From a bacterium (GTDB taxonomy: Bacteria; Bacillota; Clostridia; Lachnospirales; Lachnospiraceae): a DNA stretch of 32,312 nt. Position numbers and translations under genes: made by a program. Positions 23,134 to 31,297 of this stretch are shown here, piece by piece. The notes under the pieces are model-generated. The model was not told where the DNA came from. It made no database searches and was given only the letters and a program-made list of their open reading frames with translations. The stretch's first letter is position 1, and each line of letters opens with the position of its first letter. The stretch spans positions 1-32,312 of the forward strand of contig JAQYCU010000065.1 of NCBI GenBank assembly GCA_028724545.1. Reading direction: 5' to 3'.

Positions 23134-23146
23134 TTTGGAGGTGCGT

Positions 23147-24421
23147 ATGGAAAATTATAAAAAAAGAACAATGAAATATTGCGCTTTGCAGGGGACATAC
23201 TGGATGCTGGCAGCAGTTGGTCTGGCATTTGTAACGCCACTTCTTGAAGCAAAAGGCTTTAACAGTATGGAAATTGGCTGGTTAAATGCAGTAAAATATA
23301 TTTCTGTTATTTTTTTTCAGGTATGGATTGCAGCATTTTCAGACCGGCACGCAAAAACTTTCCCGCTGAAATGGATTATGCAGATTATGGGCGTGACAGG
23401 GATTATATCAGCAGTTGCTTTCTGGTTTTTGGATAATAATTTTGCTGAGGCAGTTATTATTTTTATTTTATATGGAGCTGTTGTAAATTGTCTGTCGCCT
23501 ATTGTAGATTCATTGTCCGTGCAGTATATGAATCACGGGCAGGATTTGCACTATACGCTGTCACGCGCCTGTGGCTCCGGCACATGGGCAGTTGCCTGCG
23601 TTGTAATCGGCAGTTTTTCTGATTGTTTTGGCATCAACAATATTTTGATATTGCAGATTGTGTCTACCATTGCATTTCTGGCTGTTACTGTTATTATGGA
23701 GCCGGTGGATTTTTCAAAAGACGAGAAGGTAGAAAAGGCAACCACGCAGGACACAAATGTAAAGAGGATAGAATCGCAGGAAGAAACCCCACAGGAAATA
23801 CGTTCGGAGGTGGAAAAGGCAGAAGTTCATTCGTCGTGGTATTTAATACGGAATTATCCGAAGTATACTCTTTTTCTGGCCGGCTGTATGATTATTTTTA
23901 TGGGATATAATCTGAATGCGACATTTATGATTGATGTTGTTGAGGGGCTGGGTGGCAGCCATACTGATTTTGGATTGGCAGAATTTGTGCTGGCAGCTGC
24001 CGAAATGCCGGTTGCTATCTTTTTTTCAAGAATGAGAAAGAAGTTTTCGATAGACCAGATGATGGTCATTTGTGCTATTTTCTGTACGTTGCGTGCAGCA
24101 GCGACAACATTTGCACCGACGGTTTTGCTTGTTATCCTGTCACAGGGATTTGAAATTCTGGGACTCGGCATCTTTTATGCAGGCAGCGTTTATTTTGTTA
24201 TGGAAAACCTGCCGGAAACAGATGTGGTAAAAGGCGTATCTTTTATCAATGTAGCATCTGTCGGAGTGGGGCAGGCGATAGCATCTGTCTGCTGTGGTAT
24301 GATTAAGTCAGCAGTCGGACTGCATAATTTGCTCATCATCAGTTCGCTGGTGTCATTTCTGGCCGTACTGGTTATGCTGCTTATGAAAATTGCACCCAAA
24401 AAGGGCAGACAAATTGCGTAA
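23147..24421 (+). CDS. MFS transporter (LacY/MFS_1-like)
   Basis: The protein has 424 residues and twelve predicted helices in two halves. A highly charged Glu/Lys-rich loop around residues 195-240 joins them. The pattern IGWLNAVKYISVIFFQVWIAAFSDRH is typical of the LacY/phenylpropionate-type MFS branch. GGAGG precedes ATG 23147; an upstream in-frame ATG would read through the repeats. A terminator separates it from the oxidase genes, so it has its own transcript or read-through. It may import or export a related compound, but the substrate is unknown. Confidence 0.83.
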   Translation: MENYKKRTMKYCALQGTYWMLAAVGLAFVTPLLEAKGFNSMEIGWLNAVKYISVIFFQVWIAAFSDRHAKTFPLKWIMQIMGVTGIISAVAFWFLDNNFAEAVIIFILYGAVVNCLSPIVDSLSVQYMNHGQDLHYTLSRACGSGTWAVACVVIGSFSDCFGINNILILQIVSTIAFLAVTVIMEPVDFSKDEKVEKATTQDTNVKRIESQEETPQEIRSEVEKAEVHSSWYLIRNYPKYTLFLAGCMIIFMGYNLNATFMIDVVEGLGGSHTDFGLAEFVLAAAEMPVAIFFSRMRKKFSIDQMMVICAIFCTLRAAATTFAPTVLLVILSQGFEILGLGIFYAGSVYFVMENLPETDVVKGVSFINVASVGVGQAIASVCCGMIKSAVGLHNLLIISSLVSFLAVLVMLLMKIAPKKGRQIA

Positions 24422-24432
24422 TGATGAAAAAA

Positions 24433-25044
24433 TTATGCTTTTATGTTAATGGAAGAAGCAGTCATAATATTTTCGGCTTCTGTCAGGCCGGGCAGGCTGA
24501 CAGTTGCCGTGGTCTGTTTCTTTGAAGTGCCTGTCTGAAGCATGGTTTTGGCAATGTGTGAAATGCTGGAAGCATATTTCCGAATGTTGGAAGTAAAACT
24601 TCCTGAAGAAGAAAACACTTTGCTGACTTTGGAAGGACTTGCAGAAAGCAAGGTTTTTTCGTCAAGCTTCAGTCCACCGGAAGCAGATGCCTTGATGCCG
24701 ATTTCTTCTAGTTCATCTGCATATTCTTTAACCAGTTTCTTTAAGTTTTTCTGGACACGCTCCAGCTTGCCGGAATTGGAGTCGCTGGTGCTTTCTATTA
24801 AATTATTATAGGATTCTACAAAAGCTTTCACATTGTTATATACATTTACGCCATTTTCGGCACTGTAATCCAGGTCTTTTAAATTTCTGGCAATTTTTTT
24901 CAAAGCATTGGAATCAGCGCTGATTAATTCTTCTTTGCTAAAAGTAGTACGATAAACTGCTTTGCGCGCATTGCGGTTTGAAGAATAACAGTTGCGTAAT
25001 AAATAATCATAATTGCTAATGGTTGTATTTGTAATTGCTGACAT
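24433..25044 (-). CDS. Short FliD-like protein
   Basis: The protein has 203 residues and no signal peptide. It contains a FliD C-terminal-like arrangement: NVYNNVKAFVESYNNLIES, then LEEIGIKASASGGLKLDE and ALLSASPSK-like SPSKVSKVFSSSGSF. This matches the helical D1 part of the flagellar cap but without the domains D2-D3. A GGAGGG site precedes the ATG on the minus strand, and a sigma-D-like promoter lies further upstream. It converges with the MFS gene, whose stop is 11 bases away, and no clear terminator lies between. A motility-linked role is inferred. Confidence 0.7.
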   Translation of the reverse strand: MSAITNTTISNYDYLLRNCYSSNRNARKAVYRTTFSKEELISADSNALKKIARNLKDLDYSAENGVNVYNNVKAFVESYNNLIESTSDSNSGKLERVQKNLKKLVKEYADELEEIGIKASASGGLKLDEKTLLSASPSKVSKVFSSSGSFTSNIRKYASSISHIAKTMLQTGTSKKQTTATVSLPGLTEAENIMTASSINIKA

Positions 25045-25080
25045 AAAATCCCTCCTGTTTCGATGTTCTGTCTATTGGTC

Positions 25081-25108
25081 ATATCGGATGAAAGTGGGAA
25101 AAACTTGA
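25081..25108 (-). promoter_or_regulatory. Sigma-D (sigma-28)-like promoter
   Basis: Read on the minus strand, TCAA (25108-25105) is followed after 16 bases by TCCGATAT (25088-25081). The flagellar sigma-D consensus is TAAA, about 15 bases, GCCGATAT. The gap to the ATG of the FliD-like gene is 36 bases. It links this gene to the motility regulon. Confidence 0.6.
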
Positions 25109-25140
25109 GGCTTTTGCAAAATTTTGGAAGGGCATGTGAT

Positions 25141-25320
25141 ACAACAGATTTTGGCTGCTGTATCACAGCCCATCTACAAATTGGCTGTTGTACAAAGGTT
25201 TTTCTAGCACTTTGTTCTGATGATAAAACTAGTTATTGTGCAGAAGAGTTTTTCCTATGCTTTGCTTTGATTAAAAAACAGGATTTGCAAGTTGGCTGTT
25301 TTTTCAAGACAACCTTGAAG
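25141..25320. repeat. Degenerate repeat cluster
   Basis: TTGGCTG recurs at 25151, 25181 and 25292. The segments around 25195-25230 and 25247-25285 resemble each other (GTTTTTCTAGCACTTTGTT and GTTTTTCCTATGCTTTGCT). A local hairpin GGCTG...CAGCC is near 25153-25170. An 87-codon frame crosses the cluster but has no ribosome binding site, so I treat this as non-coding. Confidence 0.5.
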
Positions 25321-25388
25321 ATTTAGTAATAAAAAGTTGCTTTAAATTGCTACAAGTGTTTTTGCCTTGATAAACCACAGCCTGAATT

Positions 25389-25537
25389 ACCTGACAGTAC
25401 CGGCGGCTTTATCTATCAGAGGGTGCTTACAAACACGCCAGTACTTGTATCCTGTTTTTTAGGATACTATGTACTGTTGCGCTGTTTGTGCAGCGAGAGC
25501 GTGCCCAGGATAGATAAGGCCACCGGTACTGTCAGGT
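25389..25537. repeat. 149-nt almost fully paired long hairpin
   Basis: The outer arms of 29 bases (25389-25417 and 25509-25537) pair with one mismatch and one wobble. Inside them pair GGGTGC (25421-25426) with GTGCCC (25501-25506), ACAAACA (25429-25435) with TGTTTGT (25483-25489), CGC with GCG, CAGTAC (25439-25444) with GTACTG (25471-25476), and GTATCCT (25447-25453) with AGGATAC (25461-25467). The loop is GTTTTTT. A further weak stem may lie outside (TTTTTGCCTTGATA with TATTAAGGAAAAA). There is no ORF and no terminator T-run. It could be a palindromic mobile repeat or a structured RNA. Confidence 0.85.
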
Positions 25538-25627
25538 GCAACAAGTGTATTAAGGAAAAAATAAGATGACAAAAACTTACGGAGTTGGTATATTAATGGT
25601 AATGAAAATTTCATAAGGAGGCAGAAT

Positions 25628-26158
25628 TTGAAGAAGATATTACTTGTGATTGATATGCAGAATGATTTTGTGGATGGTGCATTAGGAACAAAGGAAGCAC
25701 AGGCGATGGTTCCTGCACTGCTGCATAAAATAGAGGAAGAAGTGGCGAAAGGAACGGAACTGATTTTTACTCAGGATACGCATGGGGAAAATTATATGGA
25801 TACGCAGGAAGGCAGAAAACTTCCAGTCAGCCATTGTATTCGTGGCACCAGTGGATGGAAAATTATTCCGGCGTTGCAGCCATATGCAAAAACAGTAATT
25901 GAAAAGCCGACATTTGGCTCTGTACAGTTGCCTTCTTATGTAAAAGATGCTGATGTTATAGAGATTGTTGGTCTTTGCACGGATATCTGCGTGATTTCCA
26001 ATGCGCTGCTGCTAAAGGCACATTATCCGGAGAAAACGATTATGGTGGATGCAGCCTGCTGTGCCGGCGTTACACCGGAATCACACCAGAATGCTTTGGA
26101 AGCAATGAAAATGTGTCAGATTGACATAGAAAATTGTGTCGAAAATGTGTCAAAGTAG
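25628..26158 (+). CDS. Nicotinamidase/isochorismatase-like cysteine hydrolase
   Basis: The protein has 176 residues. The triad is Asp9 (VIDMQNDF), Lys93 (IEKPTFGS) and Cys121 (GLCTDICV). The metal site of nicotinamidases is also present: Asp50 and His52 in TQDTHG and His69 in PVSHC. It most likely converts nicotinamide to nicotinate for NAD salvage (PncA-like), but other amidases share these residues. It starts with TTG 25628, which has AAGGAGG six bases before it; no ATG lies near enough. Confidence 0.83.
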   Translation: MKKILLVIDMQNDFVDGALGTKEAQAMVPALLHKIEEEVAKGTELIFTQDTHGENYMDTQEGRKLPVSHCIRGTSGWKIIPALQPYAKTVIEKPTFGSVQLPSYVKDADVIEIVGLCTDICVISNALLLKAHYPEKTIMVDAACCAGVTPESHQNALEAMKMCQIDIENCVENVSK

Positions 26159-26221
26159 AAAGTTTATAAAAATTTAATAAAATATAAACATTTATTTTAT
26201 TCTTATGAAGAAAGAAAAATA

Positions 26222-26250
26222 TTGATTTCTTGTTTGAAGGGTGCTATACT
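26222..26250 (+). promoter_or_regulatory. Promoter of a C-rich small RNA
   Basis: TTGATT (26222-26227) and TATACT (26245-26250) are 17 bases apart; TGC before the -10 box makes it an extended -10 promoter. Start is predicted near 26257. Confidence 0.8.
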
Positions 26251-26256
26251 AACAGT

Positions 26257-26348
26257 GTTATCAAGTTACTTCGTAATAGTAACAAGATATACCCCTCAAA
26301 CCCCTCTCCTCTTTAGAGTGACTATCACTCTGAAGAGGAATTTTTTTT
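26257..26348 (+). ncRNA. Candidate C-rich trans-acting small RNA, about 92 nt
   Basis: A strong promoter is followed within 100 bases by a strong terminator, with no ORF. After a 5' hairpin (GTTAC with GTAAC) an unpaired stretch reads ACCCCTCAAACCCCTCTCCT. Two CCCCTC copies plus CTCCTC are complementary to G-rich ribosome binding sites. In Gram-positive bacteria, C-rich small RNAs (RsaE/RoxS type) use such motifs to repress translation. The homology is only in motif type. It is not adjacent to a gene it could lead. Confidence 0.65.
26308..26348 (+). terminator. Terminator of the C-rich small RNA
   Basis: CCTCTTTAGAGTGA pairs with TCACTCTGAAGAGG (one mismatch) over a loop of three bases. Eight T follow. 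Confidence 0.92.
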
Positions 26349-26365
26349 GCTTATAAAATTAAAAA

Positions 26366-26383
26366 TCTTAAAAGGTTTTAAGA
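26366..26383. promoter_or_regulatory. Perfect palindrome TCTTAAAAGGTTTTAAGA
   Basis: An 18-base perfect inverted repeat lies in the AT-rich gap after the small RNA. It shares the TTAA core with the box array at 26540-26577 and may be a regulator site. Confidence 0.4.
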
Positions 26384-26539
26384 AACTTTTTATTCAATTT
26401 AAATATCTTCAAAAATTTATCAAACTCTTCTTTATCAAAGTTTAACTATCCCAGAAGTCCTTCCAAAAATACGATTCAAAAATCTATCAATCATTTCTCA
26501 AACCTCTTCCAAATCTTCATTTTGAAAATCTAAAAAAGT

Positions 26540-26613
26540 CTTAAGAAATCTTAAGAACTTTTTTAAGACTTCTTAAGGTTTTTCCACTATATTCTTAAAA
26601 AACATCCTATAAG
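26540..26613 (+). promoter_or_regulatory. TTAAG box array and -10 of the BspA-like gene
   Basis: TTAAG occurs at 26541, 26551, 26563 and 26573, with a degenerate TTAAA at 26595. The steps are 10, 12, 10 and 22 bases, so all boxes face about one side of the helix. A -10-like TATAAG is at 26608-26613, but the -35 position (26585-26590) is poor. Arrays of this kind before a weak promoter suit an OmpR-family response regulator; the CiaR site TTTAAG-N5-TTTAAG is the closest known pattern. Confidence 0.5.
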
Positions 26614-26718
26614 ATAAAAATAACAAAAGAAAAATAAACGGGAAATAAAACCGGTATGAAAAAGGAAGTGTAAGCCTGCAGATAAAAATGTCAGGGCTAA
26701 ATGGAAGGAGTGGTTTTT

Positions 26719-28725
26719 ATGAAAAAACTGACAGTAAAAGCAGTTGCCGGAACAATGGCAGTTGGTGTCCTTGTTTTCGGACAGGTGTTAACAGGACAAA
26801 CGTCAGCAGCAGAGGGGAACAGCACATCACAAACAGATGGCACACTACCGAATCAGGATGGCGTATCAGACAGCACGCAACAAAATCAGGAGGTATCCTA
26901 TACTTTCGATAAAGCAAGTGGAAACCTGACATTTGCAGGAAAAGGTGTCATTGGTGGCGCCGTATCAGAAAAAGTAAAAAAGGAATACAGTTATGATGAC
27001 GGATGGAAATATACCCTGACGGGAACATGGCGTGATACCATTCCGGCAAAGGATGTAAAATCAGTCACAATTCAGGATGGAATTACCGGCATTGATACAG
27101 CAAGTCTGGCATTTTTGGACAATGTTACAGATATTGTGATTCCAGATTCCGTAACATATATTGGCGATTATGCATTTGGTGAGTGCGATTCCTTACAGAA
27201 AGTAACAGTAGGGGATGGAGTGATTGCATTAGGAAATGAAGTTTTCTGGGAAAGTCCGGTAGAGAGCATTTCTCTCGGAAAAAATGTGAAAGCAATCGGT
27301 GCCAGAATGTTTGGCGGATTGTATACCGGCACAAGTGGAAAAGAAGGCTGTCTGAAGACAATTCAGGTTGCAAGTGAGAATCCGAATTTTAAAGTAAAAT
27401 CTAACGGACTATATAGCAAGGATGGAAAAACATTATATGTATATCCGGTTGCTGCCACAAAAAATGTAACGATAGCAAAAGGAACAAAAGTCATTAAACA
27501 GCTTGCATTGCAGGGAGCAAAAATGAAAACGGTAACAATTCCTGCGACGGTGCAAATCATAGAAGGTGGCGCGTTTTCAGATTGTAAATCGCTCAAAAAA
27601 GTGACATTCGCCAAAAATTCAAAATTAAAACGGGTAGAAGAATACTATAAGAGTTACCGTGGAATGGGTGGCGACGTGTATTATTTCACGGCATTTGGAA
27701 ATTGTACATCATTAAAAGAAATTCGTTTGCCGGATTCCTGCCAGAGCATCTCTACCGGAACAGTGACAGGATGCACAGCTTTAGAAAAAATATATTTAGG
27801 AAAATCCTTCGCCGGTTTTATAAGTAACGGCAAAATAAAATCCTATATGAAACAGAGTGGATTAAAGCATTTCAAGGGATTTTCGGTTTCCAAAAAGAAT
27901 AAAAAATATGCTTCAGATGGTGGCGTTTTATTTTCAAAATCAAAGAAAACATTATATCTGTATCCAAAACAGAAGAAAGGTACCACATACCGGATTCCGT
28001 CTAAGGTAACTACCATCGGAAAAGAAGCATTCTATCAGAACCAGCGTTTAAAAAAGGTCATTTTCGGAAAGAATATTAAGGAAGTAAAGGACTGGTCATT
28101 TTATGGATGTTCAAAATTAAAAGTGCTAAAAATGAACCAGAAAGTCACAGCAATCAGAGAGTGGGCTTTCGCTAATTGCAGACAGTTAAAAGAAGTAAGC
28201 TGGTCCAGAAAAATCAAAAAGATAGAAAACAGTGCATTTAAAGACTGTGTTCATTTAAAAACGATACGACTATATGGAAAAAATGTGGTAGTAGACGATT
28301 TTGGATTTGTAAACTGCAGAAGTGTAACAAGAGTGGTATGGCCAAAATCCTTTAAAAAACTGGGTTACAGTGCATTTAACAATTGTGAGAAAATCACAGC
28401 AGCTGTTGTAGCAGGAGAAGGACTGACAATAGCAGAAAAGGCTTTTTACAACTGCAAAAAACTGAAAAAAGTAACTATCCGTTCCGGTGTCAGTGAAATA
28501 GGAAACAATGCTTTTGCAAGATGCCTGACACTGAAAAAAGTTTCCGTTCCGTCTTCTGTCAAGAAAATCGGTGCATCAGCACTCGGATACAGCAAAGAGC
28601 CTCTGGACAATTATGCCGGCAAACCATATGCCGGAGAGAAAATAGCAGACTTTGTGCTGGAAGGAAAAACAGGGTCGGCAGTAGAAACATATGCCGCCCA
28701 GAACCAGATAACATTTCAGCAGTAA
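26719..28725 (+). CDS. Secreted BspA-like leucine-rich repeat protein
   Basis: The protein has 668 residues. Residues 1-31 are a signal peptide (MKKLTVKAVAGTMAVGVLVFG, cleavage likely after TSAA). A Ser/Thr/Gln-rich linker follows. The rest is a series of BspA/LRR_5 repeats such as IGDYAFGECDSLQKVTVGDG, IGKEAFYQNQRLKKVIFGKN and IAEKAFYNCKKLKKVTIRSG, with a second half rich in lysine. No LPXTG, choline-binding or other anchor is visible, so it is probably released or weakly attached. BspA-like proteins take part in adhesion and coaggregation. ATG 26719 follows GGAAGGAG. The gene lies alone between a weak promoter with a TTAAG array and a terminator. Confidence 0.85.
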   Translation: MKKLTVKAVAGTMAVGVLVFGQVLTGQTSAAEGNSTSQTDGTLPNQDGVSDSTQQNQEVSYTFDKASGNLTFAGKGVIGGAVSEKVKKEYSYDDGWKYTLTGTWRDTIPAKDVKSVTIQDGITGIDTASLAFLDNVTDIVIPDSVTYIGDYAFGECDSLQKVTVGDGVIALGNEVFWESPVESISLGKNVKAIGARMFGGLYTGTSGKEGCLKTIQVASENPNFKVKSNGLYSKDGKTLYVYPVAATKNVTIAKGTKVIKQLALQGAKMKTVTIPATVQIIEGGAFSDCKSLKKVTFAKNSKLKRVEEYYKSYRGMGGDVYYFTAFGNCTSLKEIRLPDSCQSISTGTVTGCTALEKIYLGKSFAGFISNGKIKSYMKQSGLKHFKGFSVSKKNKKYASDGGVLFSKSKKTLYLYPKQKKGTTYRIPSKVTTIGKEAFYQNQRLKKVIFGKNIKEVKDWSFYGCSKLKVLKMNQKVTAIREWAFANCRQLKEVSWSRKIKKIENSAFKDCVHLKTIRLYGKNVVVDDFGFVNCRSVTRVVWPKSFKKLGYSAFNNCEKITAAVVAGEGLTIAEKAFYNCKKLKKVTIRSGVSEIGNNAFARCLTLKKVSVPSSVKKIGASALGYSKEPLDNYAGKPYAGEKIADFVLEGKTGSAVETYAAQNQITFQQ

Positions 28726-28778
28726 AAAATAGAAAAAACGATATTATTTTCTATCGTAAAATAGAAAAACATAAGCAG

Positions 28779-28817
28779 AAAATGAACATACAGCAAGAAA
28801 CAGTATGTTCATTTTTT
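28779..28817 (+). terminator. Terminator after the BspA-like gene
   Basis: AAAATGAACATAC (28779-28791) pairs with GTATGTTCATTTT over an 11-base loop and runs into six T. Confidence 0.92.
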
Positions 28818-28865
28818 GCATTAAAAAGAGAGAAATACGAAATGGATTGGATGTCGGTTTCACAG

Positions 28866-28893
28866 TTGACTTTTTTTGTCCAAATGGTACAAT
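28866..28893 (+). promoter_or_regulatory. Promoter of the rnf operon
   Basis: TTGACT (28866-28871) and TACAAT (28888-28893) are 16 bases apart. Start is predicted near 28900. The leader of about 118 bases holds only a small CTATG/CATAG hairpin and ends with a GAAAGGGG site before rnfC. Confidence 0.8.
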
Positions 28894-29017
28894 AAAAGTT
28901 GGGTTCGTGTCTTTATATTGGACAATTTGTTGAAAAGTCTGTAGCAAAAAGGCACAAATCCACATAACGACCTATGTAATCGCATAGATTAAAAAAAATA
29001 TAGAAAGGGGAACCGGA

Positions 29018-30340
29018 ATGAGTGAAGCAACGTTTCGCGGGGGAGTACATCCCTACGAAGGAAAAGAACTGTCCAGTGACTTACCTATTAAAAATGTAAT
29101 GCCAAAGGGTGATATGGTATTTCCTATGGCACAGCACATTGGGGCACCGGCTAAACCGATTGTAGCCAAGGGTGACAGGGTGTTAGTTGGACAAAAAATT
29201 GGCGAAGCCAGTGGTTTTATTTCAGCAAATATTTGCAGCTCGGTTTCTGGAACAGTGAAAGCGGTAGAGCCTAGAATGTTATTAAATGGCTCAAAAGCAA
29301 CTTGTGTCGTTATTGAGAACGATGACAAGTACGAAGGAATTGAAGGACTTGGAGAGGACAGAGATTACACAAAACTTTCCAATGATGAGATTCGAGAGAT
29401 TGTTAAGGAAGCAGGAGTCGTTGGTATGGGAGGTGCTGGATTCCCGACAAATGTCAAATTGGCACCAAAAGAACCGGAAAAGATAGACTATATCTTAGTA
29501 AACGGAGCTGAGTGTGAACCATATCTTACCTCGGATTATCGTCAGATGTTAGAATGTCCAGAGGAGATTGTAGGCGGTTTAAGAGTGATTCTTAAACTTT
29601 TTGATAAGGCGAAAGGACTTATCTGCATTGAGGATAATAAGCCGGAAGCCATTGCGGTTATGGAAAAGGCAGTTGCCAATGAAAGCCGTATGGAAGTGAA
29701 GGTCTTAAAGACAAAGTATCCTCAGGGAGGTGAGCGTACTTTGATTTCAGCTGCTACCGGCAGAAAGATTTATTCCGCAAAACTTCCGGCTGATGCAGGA
29801 TGTATTGTGGATAATATCTCCACGGTAATAGCAATTTATCGTGCTGTATGTAAGCAGACACCATTGATCACAAGAGTTATGACATTGACAGGAGATGCCT
29901 TTGAGAAACCTGTGAATGTAAATGTACGTCTTGGATGTAATCACGCTGACTTAGTAGAAGAAGGTGGCGGATTTAAGCAGGATCCAGCTAAGATTATTTC
30001 CGGTGGTCCTATGATGGGATTTGCCATGTTCGACCTGAATGTACCGGTAACGAAGACTTCTTCTTCTATTCTGGCTATGTCAAGGGACGAGGTGGCAGAA
30101 AATGAACCTAGCCCATGTATCCGTTGTGGACGCTGTGTGGCAGCCTGTCCGGGTAATTTAGTACCTCAGAAGATGGCACAGGCAGTTATGCACAATGATT
30201 ACGAAACCTTTGTAGCATTAAATGGAATGGAATGTTACGAATGTGGTAGTTGTACTTATGCCTGTCCGGCAAAGCGCCCATTGACACAGACTTTCAAACA
30301 GGCACGCCAGTACGTGGCAGCACAGAGAAGAAAGAAATAG
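29018..30340 (+). CDS. rnfC: Rnf electron transport complex subunit C
   Basis: The protein has 440 residues. The N-terminal barrel-sandwich part (GGVHPYEGKELS...) and the NADH/FMN-binding Rossmann-like part (VGMGGAGFPTNVKL, YILVNGAECEPYLTSDYR) match RnfC. Two [4Fe-4S] motifs end it: CIRCGRCVAACPGN and CYECGSCTYACPAKRP. RnfC is the peripheral subunit that exchanges electrons with NAD in the membrane complex. The Rnf complex couples ferredoxin oxidation by NAD to pumping of Na+ or H+. It is first in the operon, as usual in clostridia. Confidence 0.97.
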   Translation: MSEATFRGGVHPYEGKELSSDLPIKNVMPKGDMVFPMAQHIGAPAKPIVAKGDRVLVGQKIGEASGFISANICSSVSGTVKAVEPRMLLNGSKATCVVIENDDKYEGIEGLGEDRDYTKLSNDEIREIVKEAGVVGMGGAGFPTNVKLAPKEPEKIDYILVNGAECEPYLTSDYRQMLECPEEIVGGLRVILKLFDKAKGLICIEDNKPEAIAVMEKAVANESRMEVKVLKTKYPQGGERTLISAATGRKIYSAKLPADAGCIVDNISTVIAIYRAVCKQTPLITRVMTLTGDAFEKPVNVNVRLGCNHADLVEEGGGFKQDPAKIISGGPMMGFAMFDLNVPVTKTSSSILAMSRDEVAENEPSPCIRCGRCVAACPGNLVPQKMAQAVMHNDYETFVALNGMECYECGSCTYACPAKRPLTQTFKQARQYVAAQRRKK

Positions 30341-30355
30341 GAGGTGTAATGTAGC

Positions 30356-31297
30356 GTGAGTAATTTACTAAATATATCATCATCACCACACGTACGTGAT
30401 AAATCCAGTACAAAAAGCATTATGTGGGATGTATTTCTTGCACTTATGCCTGCTACCATCTTTGGTATTGGAAATTTTGGTATTAAGGCAGCAGTGCTTA
30501 TTGTAGCGTGTATCGCTACAACGGTACTTACAGAGTACATTTGGCAGAAAGCAATGAAACTGCCACTTACAGTTAGTGACGGTAGTGCAGCAGTTACAGG
30601 CCTTTTGCTTGCATTGAATCTGTCATCTACATTCCCGGTATGGATGGCTATTATCGGTAGTGTATTTGCAATTATTATTGTAAAACAGTTATTTGGTGGA
30701 CTTGGTCAGAACTTTATGAACCCGGCACTTGGTGCAAGATGTTTCCTTATGGTTTCCTTTGCCGGAAAGATGACCTCTTTTACATATGATGGCGTAACAG
30801 GAGCAACACCACTTGCCATGATCAAAAACGGAAGTGGTGATCCAAAACTTTTGGATATGTTCCTTGGAACCATTGGAGGAACCATTGGTGAAACTTCTAC
30901 CCTTGCATTGTTAATCGGTGCAGCGTATCTTTTGATCCGTAAGGTAATTACATGGAAGATTCCTGTAACATATATTGTTACATTTGCAATTTTTGCATTA
31001 CTCTTTGGTGGACACGGATTTGATATGATGTATCTGGCAAAAGAACTTTGTGGTGGTGGATTAATGTTAGGTGCATTCTTTATGGCAACAGATTATGTAA
31101 CCAGTCCAATCACTCCAAAAGGTCAGATTATCTTTGGAATATTACTGGGTATTTTAACGGGTGTGTTCCGTATATTTGGTGCATCTGCTGAAGGCGTTTC
31201 TTATGCAATCATTATCTGCAACCTTTTGGTTCCATTGATTGAAAGAGTAACGATTCCTGTTCCATTTGGAAAGGAGGGCATTAAAGATGGCAAATAA
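30356..31297 (+). CDS. rnfD: Rnf electron transport complex subunit D
   Basis: The protein has 313 residues and about ten membrane helices. The covalent FMN site is the Thr in DGVTGATPLAMIK near residue 155. The early motif SSPHVRDKSSTKSIMWDVFLALMPA is typical for RnfD/NqrB. It starts with GTG 30356 behind AGGAGG, 15 bases after rnfC. Its last 11 bases overlap rnfG. Confidence 0.96.
   Translation: MSNLLNISSSPHVRDKSSTKSIMWDVFLALMPATIFGIGNFGIKAAVLIVACIATTVLTEYIWQKAMKLPLTVSDGSAAVTGLLLALNLSSTFPVWMAIIGSVFAIIIVKQLFGGLGQNFMNPALGARCFLMVSFAGKMTSFTYDGVTGATPLAMIKNGSGDPKLLDMFLGTIGGTIGETSTLALLIGAAYLLIRKVITWKIPVTYIVTFAIFALLFGGHGFDMMYLAKELCGGGLMLGAFFMATDYVTSPITPKGQIIFGILLGILTGVFRIFGASAEGVSYAIIICNLLVPLIERVTIPVPFGKEGIKDGK

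Noticed and set aside
25063-25326. 87-codon ORF in the repeat cluster
   Set aside because: It is made of repeats, starts inside the leader of the minus-strand gene and has no ribosome binding site.
25359-25560. Insertion sequence
   Set aside because: No transposase frame and no immediate target duplication; the flanking similar 11-mers are not directly adjacent on the left side.
26540-26577. CRISPR array
   Set aside because: The boxes are only five to six bases long with 10-12 base steps; no spacers and no cas genes.
28521-28895. 124-codon plus-strand frame across the BspA gene end
   Set aside because: Out of frame with the BspA-like gene and passes through its terminator.
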